From: Brachypodium distachyon
Taxonomy: Eukaryota > Streptophyta > Magnoliopsida > Poales > Poaceae
NCBI RefSeq assembly: GCF_000005505.3
Contig: NC_016134.3
Location: 31,930,150-31,994,149 of the forward strand
DNA: 64,000 nucleotides
Direction: 5' to 3'
Made by a program: the position numbers and the translations under genes. The notes under the pieces were generated by a model. It was not told the DNA's origin. It saw only the letters and a program-made list of their open reading frames with translations, and did not search any database. Shown one piece after another: positions 22,641 through 35,400 of the stretch. Within the stretch, counting starts at the first letter, position 1; each line of letters begins with the position of its first letter.

Positions 22641-24437
22641 TCAAACCACAACACTAGAATTTAGGATATTTAGTTCATGCCTTAACTCCATAAATCTTGC
22701 TTCATCAAGTGGCTTCGTGAAAATATCCGCTAGTTGCATACCGGTGGCAACATAAGAGAGATCAATATCACCACGGGCCACGTGCTCTCGAATGAAATGA
22801 TGACGAATCTCAATATGCTTCGTCTTGCTATGTTGTACGGGGTTGTGGGCTATCTTGATTGCACTCTCGTTGTCACATAAAAGAGTCACACTTTCACAAG
22901 GGATTCCATAGTCCAACAGTGTTTGCCTCATCCATAAAATTGTGCACAACAACTTGCGGCGGTTATATACTCAGCTTCCGTCGTGGAGAGAGACACACAA
23001 TTTTGCTTCTTAGAAGACCAACTCACCAAAGATCTACCAAGAAATTGGCACATCCCGGAAGTTGACTTCCTATCCACTTTGTCTCCCGCCCAATCCGAAT
23101 CCGAATATCTCATGAGATTGAAACTTGATCCTTTAGGATACCATAAGCCAAAGTTTGGGATATGAACCAAATATCTAAAGATTCTTTTGACCGCCACTAA
23201 GTGGCTTTCTTTTGGTGCGGATTGATATCTTGCACAAATACCCACACTTAACATAATATCCGGTCTAGATGCACGAAGGTAAAGCAAAGAACCAATCATA
23301 GAACGATATACCTTTTGATCCACATCTTTACCATTGGGATCGAGATCAAGAGGGCTTGATGTAGGCATTGGGGTCTTGGCACTCTTGGCATCATGCATCT
23401 TGAATCTCTTTAACATGTCTTGGGTGTATTTGGCTTGATTAATAAAGATTCCTCCTCTCCATTGCTTGATTTCAAATCCAAGGAAGAACTCCAATTTACC
23501 CATCATAGACATTTCAAACTTTTCGGTCATTAGCTTAGCAAATTGATCATTGAACACACCATTAGTAGAACCAAATATGATGTCATCAACATATAGTTGG
23601 CATATAAACAAATCACCACCAACCATCTTTGTAAAAAGAGTGGGGGTCAATAACCCCAATTTCAAAGCCACGATCCACTAGTAGCTCCTTTAGGTGCTCA
23701 TACCAAGTTCGAGGTGCTTGTTTGAGGCCATAAAGGGCTTTATCAAGTTTGTACACGTGGTTAGGAAATTGAGGGTCCTCAAACCCCGGTGGTTGTTTGA
23801 CATATACCAACTCATTCAGTGGACCATTAAGAAATTCACTTTTCACATCCATTTGTTGCAAAGTAATGTTATGATGCGATGCATATGCAAGTAAGATACG
23901 AATAGACTCAAGGCGAGCAACGGGAGCGAAAGTTTCACCGTAATCAATACACTCGACTTGGGAGAAACCTTGAGCCAACAATCTTGTCTTGTTCCTTGTC
24001 ACCTCTCCAAGTGCATCTTGCTTGTTATTGAATATCCATTTGGTGCCAATGACATTCTTGCAATTTTTTAGTCTTTCTACCAATGACCATACTCTATTGT
24101 GCTTAAAATTATTCAACTCTTCATGCATGGCATTAAGCCAATCCGGATCCTCGAGTGCTTCTTGTACCTTTTGGGGCTCAACACAAGAGAAAAAAACATG
24201 ATGTTCACAAAAGTTAGCTAATTGTCTATGAGTAGGTACACCTTTCCTCACACTTCCTAGGACATTGTCCAAGGTATGTTCTTGACGTTGAAGTCGTGAG
24301 GCAATCTTCATGGCCCGACGTTCCATAGTTTCTTGAGATAAATTTTGATACTCACCTTTGAGAAGACTTTGCAAAGATCTCATATTGACATGGGCTAAAC
24401 GGCGACGCCATAGCCAACCCACATCAACTTTAGCCAT
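22641..24437 (-). pseudogene. pol remnant of element C: pre-integrase fused to RT and RNase H
   Basis: From 24437 down, WLWRRRLAHVNMRSLQSLL is the GAG-pre-integrase segment. It joins at about 24350 to the linker that normally precedes the reverse transcriptase, so the whole integrase core (DDE triad) is missing. The RT follows with NVIGTKWIF, QMDVKSEFLNG, YGLKQAPRTWYEHL and the catalytic YVDD motif in QLYVDDIIFGS near 23600, after a frame change at 23613-23671. RNase H has STTEAEYITAASC and, in another frame, LLCDNESAIKIAHNPV and ADIFTKPLDEARF. At least two frame changes break the chain. Confidence 0.88.
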
Positions 24438-24815
24438 TAGACATGCTTTTCTCTAGTGGATTTTTTACTGAAATCTACCACATAGAGACCATTTTCCACG
24501 TATCCAACAAAGGCTACTTTAAGAGTCTTGCTCCACAAAAGGGTCACAGTAGTTGTGCCAAAGAAGGAATAAAAATCCATATGTGCAAGTTGAAGTACCG
24601 AAAGTAAATTGTATAAAAAGAACTCAACAAGCATGACATTCTCAATGGATGTATCCAGAGAGATGACAACCTTGCCTAGTCTCAACACCGTTGAATGTGA
24701 AGAATCTCCAAATGTAACTTGCTTGGACCTTGATGTATTCATTTGGCGTCCACAAGCAATTCTTTGCTCCGGTCATATGATTAGTGCATCCACTATCCAC
24801 TATGCATGAAGATCC
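24437..24815 (-). pseudogene. Retroviral-type aspartic protease remnant of element C
   Basis: On the minus strand VDSGCTNHMTG at about 24801-24768 holds the DSG active-site triad typical of copia proteases. The frame then shifts, and 24742-24437 continues with the protease C-terminal half (TFGDSSHSTV, GKVVISLD) before the pre-integrase region. The frameshift makes the enzyme non-functional. Confidence 0.75.
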
Positions 24816-25093
24816 ACCGGAAGCAACGTCCTACAAGTTTAAGCTTTGGTTTTAGGTACCCATTTTTTAATGGGTCCTTTCGCTTTAGCAACAAGGGTCT
24901 TAGGACCCAAATAGACCAATGAACATATTCATAAGGAGAACCAACAAATTTGGCTTAAACATGCCCATCATTAGCATGACAAAGAACATATGAGGGATTG
25001 AAATCCCCGGCACTATTATCATAGGTGGCCTTGCCACTCTTCTTGTTCTTTGGCTTCTCCTTGGCCGCCTCCTCTTCCTTCACAAAATAAGCA

Positions 25094-27410
25094 TTAGTGT
25101 GGGAGGTGCCTTGGCCTTCTTGTTGTTGTTGCTCTTCTCATTGGGGTTGTACCCAATTCCCTCCAATCCAAAAGCTTTCTATGATCATTCAAAAGATCAT
25201 GGAGGTTCTTCTCTCCTTGGAAGCAAGTGGTTAGGCCCTTTTCAAATTGAGCCTTCATCCTACCATTCTCCTCAATCATATATGTATGCTTACAACAAGA
25301 GTTAGTTGAAGCATCTTTATCATTAGAAATTAATTCCTTAACAAGAGAATATAGAAGATGATCACAAGACTCTTTAAGAGACTTGTACTCACATGTCAGG
25401 GACTTGTGATCATTTCCAAGTTTGTCAAAGTCCTTAAGGAGGTTCTTATGACCATTCTCAACTTCACAAATCCTACCCAAGTACTCATTAGAAAGGAAAA
25501 TAGCATTATCATAGGAATCTTTAACTTTAGCAAGTTCCTTAGAAAGTGACTCCTCAATTGCTTCCCTATTTGCTTGTTTTTCTTCAAAAGCTTCATTAAG
25601 CTCCACAATCTCATGAGCGGCAACGCATTCAAGTCTTATCTTTTCATCCATGAGCTCATCATGTTCTTCAATAATAGCTTCAGCTTCACCTATTTTTCCA
25701 ATAGGTCCTCAAACCTCTTTTGGTCTCACCTTCCAAGCTTGCCATGAAAATGTCGAACTCATTCATGTTGTGCTTAACAACACTAGTCTCCTCCACACAA
25801 TCAAATAGAGATAAACTCTTAGGAACGACATGCTTGGTGGGAGGAGGGATTACCGAAGAGGTCTTGGCCATTAGGCACTTGGGTGATTTGTTCTTGTTCT
25901 CATTGGGGGAGTCGAAGAGAGATGAAAGTGAAAGAGCAATGGCAATGTTCTCCCTCTCCGTGGACTCTTCCTCATCATCATTTTCGTCACCCGAAGTATA
26001 TTCTTCTTGAACAAGAAGCATTCTTGGTTGCCTCTTCTTCGTTGGCTTCTTGTTGAAGGAGGGCTTGGTCTTCCCTTTAAGGATGAGACGACCACCATTC
26101 TCCTCCCTCCTCTCATACATACAATTTGCAACGAAATGATCATTATTACCACAGTTATAACATTTACGAGATTTTTGACCTTTGGGCTTGGAGCTTGAAG
26201 CTCCCTTGTTGTACTAGTTGGGGTTGAAGGAGTTGGACTTGACAAACTTCTTGTTTTTCCAAAAAGCTTGAGCCGCAAGAGCCATGTGATCATTGAACTC
26301 ATAGTTGCAATCTTCTTCCATGACCTCAACTTCTTCTTGTTGGGGTGCTTCACTTGGAGTTGGGGTGGAAGTCACGTTGGCCTTCAATGCAAGGTTTGAG
26401 CTTTGTGAGAGAAACTTGGCGCGTATGAGCTTATCCTCGGAGGTCTTCTTGAGAATATCCATAGCCACAAACTCTCCCATTACTTGACTTGGAGTCAAGC
26501 TATAGTAGTCCGTTCTTTGCCTAATCATTGCGGCATGAACCTCTCGGTGTGGAGAGATGGCTTCTATGAATAGACGCTTCAGCCATTCATCATTCATGTC
26601 ACGATTTCCATGGTCCTTCATCTTGGCTCCAAGAGTGATGACTCTCCTATATAGCTCATCCGGAACCTCTCCATCCTTCATGAAGAAATTTTTGCATTCG
26701 TTGATGACCACCTCAAACTTTGACTTCTTAACACTCTCATTGTTGTCAAAGTAGTCACCAATGAGCTTCCAAGCGTCTCTAGCGGAATCAACACCACGGA
26801 CAAATGTTCTATACTACAAGGGTAGAGCCTTTAGGAGTATTCCAATAGCATGCTCATTGAGTTGATTGTCCACATACTCTCTTGGTGACAAGTTCTTTGG
26901 CTCATGAACAAAATAACCTTCTTCAACAATTCTCCACAACTCCGTTGATGTGCTCTTGAAGTGAGTCCTCATGGAATGAAACCAATCAACGTAGTTAGTG
27001 GAGGTTAGCATGGGGGGATCACCTTGGTTGTACATAGGTGGCAAATTATGGTGGCGATGATTATATTGAGGTGGTGGAGCCACCTCACTATACAACCCAT
27101 ACCCACTTCTACCTTGGGATTTAGAGGCACTTTCTTTTATAGCCTTAGCCTTGTTACGGGCTTCGGCATCCGAATCTTTCTTAGTCAAATCCACCGCACT
27201 TGGTGGCTTGGCATGGAAAGACTTGGTAGAAGAAGAAGAAGAGGCTTTGTTAGGTAGGTGCTCACTAATCTTTTTGTCCACACTATTTAGAATCACTTTT
27301 TGCATGCTATCCAAAAGCAATTTGATGGATTTAAAAGTTAGTGGAGCATTATCATCTATCGCCTCGTTTTCTTGGGGTTTCACGGTGGGTTCCCCATCAT
27401 CGCCGGCCAT
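25094..27410 (-). pseudogene. gag of element C, broken by a stop and frameshifts
   Basis: It starts MAGDDGEPTVKPQENEAIDD at 27410. The UBN2-type capsid region spans 27410-26214, with an in-frame TAG at about 26813, where the related element A keeps a GAG codon. A CX2CX4HX4C zinc knuckle (CYNCGNNDHFVANC, about 26165-26124) for RNA binding follows, then acidic and lysine-rich stretches. The last part, 25651-25094, is a Glu/Lys-rich coiled coil. Gag would form the particle in which the element RNA is reverse transcribed. Confidence 0.85.
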
Positions 27411-27447
27411 ACTCTTAAGAGCGGTAAAGCCCTAATTAAGAGACGAG

Positions 27448-27459
27448 GCTCTGATACCA
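27448..27459 (-). other. Primer-binding site of element C (initiator tRNA-Met)
   Basis: TGGTATCAGAGC on the minus strand, two bases inside the 5' LTR, is the standard plant copia complement of the initiator methionine tRNA 3' end. Confidence 0.92.
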
Positions 27460-27461
27460 AT

Positions 27462-28732
27462 TGAAAGATCGGTATGGTCGACTAGAGAGTGGGGTGAATA
27501 GGAGACTAACAAATTTTAGTTTTTCTTTTCTTTTCTTGAAAGATACAACACTTAATCGTAGTATTTACTAGATTCTCTAAAGTGAATGCAATCCTAAAAT
27601 GAAATGCAATAGCCGAAGCAACAATAGATAGTAAGAATGTAAGGGGGAAATGATACCACACGTGGAGACGAATATTTCACCGGAGTTCCACCTATTGGGA
27701 TCGGTGTACGTCTCCGTTTGGAGGAGCGCTCTACCACAAAGGTAGAGACGCCATGAAAGCTCACTCTATTCTCCAACTCATCACACCACAAAGGTGGGAT
27801 GATCTCTCACAACACCACAAATGTGAGGTGAGTTCCACTAATGGCTTCTTTGAGGGCGAACGGCGAACCCTTACAAACTTGACCGGGGCAAACTCCACAA
27901 TTCAATTGGAGACTTCCAATCCAAGCCCGAGCTCCTCACACACTAAGGGAGAGCTCGAGGTGACCGTTTCCGTCTAGGGTTCCCAACAACACAAGAGAAA
28001 CGAAATCCACAAAGAAAACAAGGGGAATCAACTTTTGACTTGGTGAAACCCTAGAACAAGATCTTCTCCTCCAATCCTCAAAGAATCAAGAGTTATGAGT
28101 GGCTAGGGAGGGAGATCTTCGAGATTTAAGCTTGAGGTATTCTTGAGGTGAGGTTAGGTGTTCTTGGCTGCTTGCTCGGTCAAATGGCTCGACGAGGGAC
28201 GAAGGGGTATATAAGTGGGTTCACAAAAATCGAGCCGTTACGCACAGGTCGGGGTAGGCCGGAACTTCCGCTAAATAGCCGGAACTTCCGGCTGACCAGA
28301 AGTTCCGAATATTCACCGGAAGTTCTGCATATTCCCCTGAGACTAACAGAGAGCACCCGGAGGTTCGGGCGGAAGTTCACCCGGAACTTTCGCCGCCTGG
28401 AAACCTGAGATGCCAGAAACACACTCAGAAAAATGTTTTCTTCTCACACCTTTTTTGGTAGACTTTTTAGTGGGTGCAATTTGGTGTAGATGTGTACGGG
28501 AAATTGATTCACCCGTTACTTTCCCTTGTGGATCCCTCTTAATAGTACGGATGTCCTACGACTCATATACCGAAAAAGCCGCTAAACACCACTACGCTTC
28601 TTTCCTTTTTGAGGGTTCACAATTCATCTTGTGTCGAGTTTTTTATAAACCCTAAAATGCTTAGCACAAGATTAGATAACAAAACACGTTGTCATCACCA
28701 TCAAAACCACTTAGGAGAGAAATGCCCTTTCA
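27462..28732 (-). repeat. 5' LTR of element C, 1271 bp
   Basis: It begins TGAAAGGGC (element strand, at 28732) and ends ATCTTTCA next to the primer-binding site. A TATATA box lies at 28208-28213 on the plus-strand numbering. Upstream of it in the U3 part is a cluster of CGGAAGTTCCG-type palindromes (28255-28400). Four or five copies of an ACCACAAAGGT motif occupy the R/U5 side (27730-27830). Confidence 0.92.
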
Positions 28733-29388
28733 CCGGTCCTCCCTTTCATGCCGAGGACTCTCCTCCCCTGCCCGGTGCCGGTCGCCCTCGACCGGTGCAC
28801 CATCGGCTGAGCTTCAACAGCCAAACAATGGGCTGCAACTCGAGATTGCATCGTCAGAGCCTGCAGCCCCGCTGTTGCACCCCTGCTGCGATGCGAGCTA
28901 TGGCCGTGAGGACAACCAAACACACCCTAGATTTTTCCTTGATGGCAGAATATTGATCTGCAAAACTAAGTTTAAATTTCAAATTTTGATTTGCACATTT
29001 CGTCCGAGTTTTTCTGAAAAATCCGAAATTCGCCCATTTCGATTAGGGGCGAATTTTTTTCAAAACCGAAATCCAAATCCCTCGTGCGACGCCGACGGCC
29101 TCCCCACCCCGCACTTGCGACGGCCACCTCTGCGGACCGAGCCCGACAGCGGCGATGCCTCCCCGCATACCTCCTCCTCCCCTGCATGCGATTCCTTTCG
29201 CCGCTTGCCGTGCCAGGCTGCAGGGCTTCACGGGCCGCCTTTAATCAGGCCGTGCCGGGCTAGCCCATGGGCCTTGGTATAAAGCCCTGACGCGGCACCG
29301 GCAGGGCTTCGGCCTGGCCTGATTAGCTTTGTGCCAAGCCCGGTGGGCTTTCGGCTTTTCAAAAAAGCCCATCCCGATGCCCATCTAT
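28733..29388. repeat. Right flank of the nest: hAT-like sequence up to the TOP6B promoter
   Basis: GC-rich blocks alternate with an AT-rich stretch. TTTCAAAACCGAAATCC and CGAAATTCGCCCATTTCG echo the CGAAATTCGGCC sequence at 18795 on the other side of the nest, in inverted orientation. The GGGCC-rich end with AAAAAAGCCCATCCCGATG closes at 29388. No gene is supported. Confidence 0.45.
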
Positions 29389-29496
29389 ACCCTCAACGGA
29401 CCTCGTTCCCCAATTCAGCCCGCCTCTCAAACCCAAAAGAGTCCCAAAACCCTAGGACCATCCCGATCCCCACACGAGTACACGACCCCCCTAGCC

Positions 29497-32400
29497 ATGG
29501 ACGACGCCGGCGACGGCGGAGCCACGGCCGTCGGCGCCAAGAAGAAGCCTGCTACGGAGGCCGCCAAGGGGAAGGTGACGGGAAAGGGGAAGGCCAGTTC
29601 CAAGGCGTCGCCCGAGGCAGAGAGCAGCCTCAAGCAGAGTTAGCTCCTGGAAACCCCCATACCTTTTGTTTTTCTTCGAGAATTCCGTCCATGCTTATGT
29701 CCCGTGGCCTGACTTGTACGATGAATCTTGGATCCTCTTTGGGGGTTTTGGCTGCAGAGTCGCCTGCCGAGTTCTTCGCGGAAAACAAGAACATCGCTGG
29801 CTTTGACAATGTGAGCTGTTTAACTCTGCTTTAGTATACTTTTATGAATTGGTTGAAGCCCATGCCATGCTTTTGTGAAACTTAGATAGATGACATGCCA
29901 TTTCCCCCTTGCATTAGGCACAATGTTGTTTAAGATTAACATGGAACATACGTGAGGAAGTGGACTGGCGATATGAATGACAATATCAATTAGATGTTGA
30001 TGGAGGACACACACTATGATATTGCTTTAGAGAATTCTGTTAGACATTAGCAAACTCATTTCAGTGACTTAATAATGTTGGTCAGCCTGGAAAATCTTTG
30101 TACACTACGTTGCGAGAGCTAGTTGAGAACGCACTTGATTCAGCCGAGTCAATCTCTGAGCTCCCTGATATAGAGATTACGATGTAAGTGAGGTTCAGTT
30201 TTTGTACTTGTTTGGTACTTTTCGCTAACAATGTGAGAGACCACTCTATGGATATTTTGTATGTTTTGCCAGAGAAGAGATCACTAAGAGCAAATTCAAC
30301 ACAATGATAGGACTAGTTGACCAAGAGCGTGTTGATGAAGCGCTCTATGATGATTTTGAATCTGCTAAGGCTCGTGAGGTAATATTATCTCTTGCAGCTT
30401 ATATTAGTTGTAACACGATTTGTTGAATGAGGTTTTCATGCTGATGATATCATTTCAATTAAATATTTTATTGAGTTCACTGGTAGTGGTTGCGGGCTTC
30501 CCAAACTGGATGACAGTTTCTTATCTCTCTGGATCATTTGACTCCTTTATTCTCACTGTATTTTAAAACTTCTCAATACTTAGAAACGCCTAGCCAAAGA
30601 AGCACGTTTCCGAGAAACGCAAGCTAAGAATGCTGCTCTGGGGAAGAAAGTTAAGGACGCTCCAGCTGCTCGAGGAAAAGGTCGGGGCGAGGCTTCATTT
30701 TTCAGAGTGACTTGCAAGGTGTTGTCTGTGAGGAGTTTATTAACATGAAAGAATCTATCTCATGAACTTTTAGTCTCAAATGATTTGTGGGTGACTGGGT
30801 GTAGGATAATGGTCGAGGTATGCCGCATGAAGATATCCCAAATATGCTTGGTAGAGGTAAGCTTTCTTGACAGACAGTTTTTAAATTAAAATACTGAAGA
30901 AGAAATAATGACATGCTTCTGCAATATGACCGGTATTATTGAAATTTGGCTGCAGTACTATCGGGCACAAAGTACGGTTTGAGGCAAACACGTGGAAAAT
31001 TTGGACTCGGTGCTAAAATGGTAAGCTTTCTTCACAAAATAAAAGTACCATATGCTTTCTGTTTGCCACGAACAGCCTTCTTATAACAATGTGGCATTCA
31101 TTTCGTTTAAAAGAAACAAAGGAATTCAAACATTTAGCTGAGTTGTGAGTTCTGCTCTTCTATTAACTAAGTTTAAGACAGTTTTTCTTTCTTTTTGTTC
31201 ATAGCGACTGTTTTCTTGTTTATATTGGATAGCGTAAGTGTGCAGCCATTTAATATGGTTGGTAGCCTGGCGGCATGGTCATCTTGTGCTGTTTTTCATG
31301 ATACTTTTTTCATTGCCTTAGTATATAGCCATGTTAGAGATATGATCATAAGAAGAAAAGACGGTTCAAGTTTCACTACAAAAAGAAAAGCAATGTTTTA
31401 ATTAGCTTGTCCCTTTCTTTCACCAAATTCGTGTTAAACCTTCATGCTGTGACCACATTTAGTACAACCGTGTTTTTACGCTTGTAAACTTGTGTGCTCT
31501 GATGGTTAAGGTGTATACAAGATGTTTATGAGATTTCTGATGGTTAAGCTGCCCCATGCATACAAGATGTTTGTTTGTGACATTTTGCCTCTCACTTGCT
31601 GAATAGCTGAGGAAAGCAAACTATGACCACTGGACCTATAATTCGTATTCTGATTCTGATGGACTGCTGTCATATTCTTATTATCTGTAGTTATAACCAT
31701 ATTTGCTATCGGGACTGTTTGCTAGCCTTGCTGCTTAATTTAATTGTACCGCACCTGATAAATTGATTGTTGGTTTTCAGCAAGTTTAACGTGAATTAAA
31801 CAGGCACTTATATGGTCAAAGATGAGTACGGGTCTTCCTATTGAGATCAAATCATCGATGAAAGAACAAAATTATATTTCGTTCTGTCGACTTGACATAG
31901 ATATTCATAAGTAAGTGCAGCTTATTGGATAATGCTTCTTTGCTACTCTCTCCATTCCTAAATATAAGAAGTTTGACTTAGGACAAAGATAGGATCATAG
32001 GACTTATATTTAGGAACGGAGGTAGTACATAGTAAGTGACTTTTCATTACTTCTTATCTTTATTTGTACTGATTTGTTAACTTCTGCATTACGCTGACTG
32101 ATAATGGTAAATCCTACAACCCAGAAATGCCCCTCATGTTCATGTACATGAGAAACGGGAGAACAAAGATCACTGGCATGGGGCAGAGATTCAAGTTATT
32201 ATTGAGGGAAATTGGACAACTCATCGTGTGAGTTGGATATCTTTTTCTTTAGAAAAACATAAATATTACACTACAGTACCAAACAAAATTTACGATTTAT
32301 TTCTTGCAGTCAAGGATACTACATTATATGCGACAGATGGCAGTCATCACACCATACGCTCAATTCCTATTTAGATTCCTCTCAGATGCACCAGAGTATG

Positions 32401-35400
32401 CATTTTCTTCTGTGGTAATTTTTGTTCTACTGATGTCCTTCTTGTCATAATGACTCTGGATCTTGCAGGAAAAATTTGATGATAAAATTTACACGAAGAA
32501 CAGATGTCATGCCTCCTGTTCCACTTCTAACGAAACATCATCCTTCCGCTGTCGACTTACTGCTACTAAAGCGGTTAATTGCAGACACTACCAAGCAAAA
32601 CCTGTTGCAGTTCCTGCAACATGAATTTGTGAATATAAGAAAAGCGCATGCTGACCGTTTAATTGGTGAGTTACCGAGTTGTTCAATATGCAGTGTACTG
32701 GGTCTGGGGAGTAGTCAGGTTGAGAACCAAGTAACTTACTTAATCACTATATTCTATGGTTTAACCATGGAGTTCTATGGTTCATGTCTCTCAAATAGTA
32801 TCGTAATTAGAATTTGAAGAAGACTGCCTTTAGCATTACACATTACCTCTTATACAAAGTTTTGAGTTTGAATTATGTTTCATGTGTTGCTATTTTTAAC
32901 ATAACCTTATGTCCTATCAATTTGTTTTTTCATGAAGCATGCCTGTTGGATGAAAATATAGTGGTATTTTCATTACATACTTTGTAATCTACCTAGGATT
33001 CATACTCTTTTATCAATTTTATTTATGTTTGTATATCACAAGTTCTCAATGTGACAGGGGAGATGGGGTCTGGTTTTAGTGCAGAAACAACAGTCAAGAG
33101 CCTGACATCACAACAATTAGTTAGAATACAGCAGTTATTTCGGGAGGTTAAATTTGATGATCCCAGTGGCAATGTATGCATCACTTTTCGCCTTGATTAT
33201 CATTTATCAGCTGTTTATTGGCTAGTTTATCTTTCACAAATGTGCAATTACTAATCACAGTATAGAAATCAACCAATTCTGTAGTGTCTTAGTCCTGCAG
33301 GTGAATACAATTTACGTCTAGGTATCATAAAAGAGCTTCACCCTGATCTTGTGGCAACACATGCAAGCAGGTATATCATTTAACCAGAGAAAATTCCAGA
33401 TGATGTTTCTATCTTATTTTACCCTGAATATCCTAATGTCATAAGGTTACTCTCTGTTTAGCCCTCAGGTTTTTGAAGGGCATCCATTCATTGTTGAAGC
33501 TGGAGTAAGCATTGGTGGAAAAGACGTCAAACAAGTAAGTACATACTCGTTTATATTTCAAAATGAGGTTTTTCTGCCTCTCTTTGTTATCGTAAAGAAA
33601 CAATATGGAATCATTTTCTTTCTTGCTCCTTTTGTTCTGGTCTGGTCAAGGAGAAACCATGTACCGGGGCAGCAGCCATACATGCAAGGCTCAGGATGAT
33701 TTGGTTTTATTTCAATCCGTTCTGTTAATGAGTTCCTTTTTCAGCGAGAGTCTGATTTTGTTATGGAGTCAGCTTTTATAAGATGCATTGGTCTTTGAAA
33801 TTTACATATTTCTCGTGGTTCCTGATCTAGTTGGATTGGTTAGTTTACTTTTTTTACGGAATTCTCTCAATAAAAGGGGGAATTCCATATATTTTAGTAT
33901 ACGGATGAAACAATCTAGTAGTAGCCTATCCGAATCAATATGTATACGCTATGCCTCCTTGTATGTGTCCTCACAGATCTTATTCTCCCCCGCCCCCATG
34001 ATCTGTTTGGCTCTTACTCCCTTATTGTTCTTTTCCTCCCTGTCCTGTATTTTTCTTAATCAAGTCTACGTTCTCTCCTACGCTATCTCCAGCATTGAGC
34101 AACTTTGTTTTTGTAGCTGCTTTCAGTCTGACGGCAGCTATTGTAAATCTGAATATTGATAGTAGCTTAATCTGTCTATTTCTTATTTAATACTTTATCT
34201 GAAACTTCTGTGTTAGGTTTCTGGTGTTACTCTTTCTATCTGAGTTTTTTAGAAATATAGGCTCCTTGCTCTGTTCCATTTCATATGAAACGAAACAACA
34301 TCCCGTTCAGTCCTATAAACCCTTAACAGGGCCACTCAAAGCACCACAAGTCTATCAACCAATCACGCAGGCAAACTTAAAGGAATGACACAAACAGAAC
34401 AAGAATCGCCTTCTCAGTTGGCAAATAGGCGCAGCTACGCCTTCATCTCCAAAGCCTGAGGGGTTCCTGGAGCCAGCGACTGAGAGGTGCGTCATTTCTT
34501 CAGGCAAGCAGGAGCTGGGGAACCTCCAGCACTTTGGCCTCCAGATTCGCCATGATCCTTTCCCAGCTCTGGACTTTCTTCTGGATACAGAGCGGCTGCC
34601 AGTGGTTTAGCAACCGCAGCAACCTCTGCCAGAGTACCTGAATAGAAGACCAACTCAATCGAGCAAACACCATGTCATTTCTGAATTTCCAGATATTCCA
34701 TAGCATGGCAGAAGTTCTTCCCTCCATCCCATTTTATCCGTCGTCTTAGAATTATTTTGGATACCCTCGAGTCCATCTGCAGACTGATCAAATGGCCATT
34801 ACTTCGCATCCCCGCGAGTCCATCGGGCTTGCTGTTTTTTTTGGGCTGAGCGTTCCTCTACTGAAGCACTGCCCAGTGCATGGCCATGCATGTGCGGCTT
34901 TGATGGCAAGAAAGCTGCATGCGCCAGGCTGTGGTCTTCCTAAAAGCACTCTCCGTTAAACCAGCGCTTGCATGCAGCAATTAGTTAAATCTAATACTCC
35001 CTCCTGCTGGAATTACTTGTCACAGATTTGTACTAAATGTGCGACAAGTAATTCCGGCCGGAGGGAGTACGACACTTTTTATGGGAAAAATTATAAAAGT
35101 TAATACTGCGGGTTTTTTGTGATGGGAGGGAGTATCATATTAACAAAAGAATTTTTCTTATCACTCAACCATAAAGTAGCTAGTGCTTCAAACGAGGCAA
35201 GATTAGGTCTCTGTAAACTAATAGCCAAATCCTTCCACAGGATCTGGGCTACAGCACACTCAAAAAACAAGTGAGTAACTGATTCTTCTTCAACACACAT
35301 AACACAGGTTTTATCTTGTATTGTTTGTCTTTTCTCAAGATTATCTCTAGTTAACAGCTTATTATTAACTAAGCAACCACAAGAACATATGAACTCTTGG

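Larger units (their letters stand above)
19514..28732 (-). mobile_element. Sirevirus-type Ty1-copia retrotransposon (element C), integrase deleted
   Basis: Two LTRs in the same orientation (19514-20738 and 27462-28732) enclose about 6.7 kb of inner sequence read on the minus strand. In order it holds a primer-binding site, gag with zinc knuckle, a protease motif, reverse transcriptase, RNase H, an env-like ORF and a polypurine tract. The copia order and the extra ORF after RNase H are hallmarks of the Sirevirus group. The integrase catalytic core is absent. Stop codons and frameshifts break gag and pol, so the copy is dead or could move only with helper proteins. The leftmost LTR bases are degraded and no clean target duplication is seen. 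Confidence 0.92.
18304..29388. mobile_element. hAT-like element or element pair enclosing the transposon nest
   Basis: The left end ACGGATGGCCATCGGG (18304-18319) is the imperfect inverted repeat of the right end CCCGATGCCCATCTAT (29373-29388). Both are followed inward by GGGCC/GGCCC-rich arms and an AAAAAAGCCC block, the usual look of hAT-type ends with a GGATGGCAATCGGG core. The flanking 8 bases (ACCCCGAA-like left, ACCCTCAA right) match only partly, so the duplication is not proven. If genuine, a roughly 1.9-kb element was later opened by the 9.2-kb Sirevirus C. The two ends could also belong to two separate elements of one family. Confidence 0.45.
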
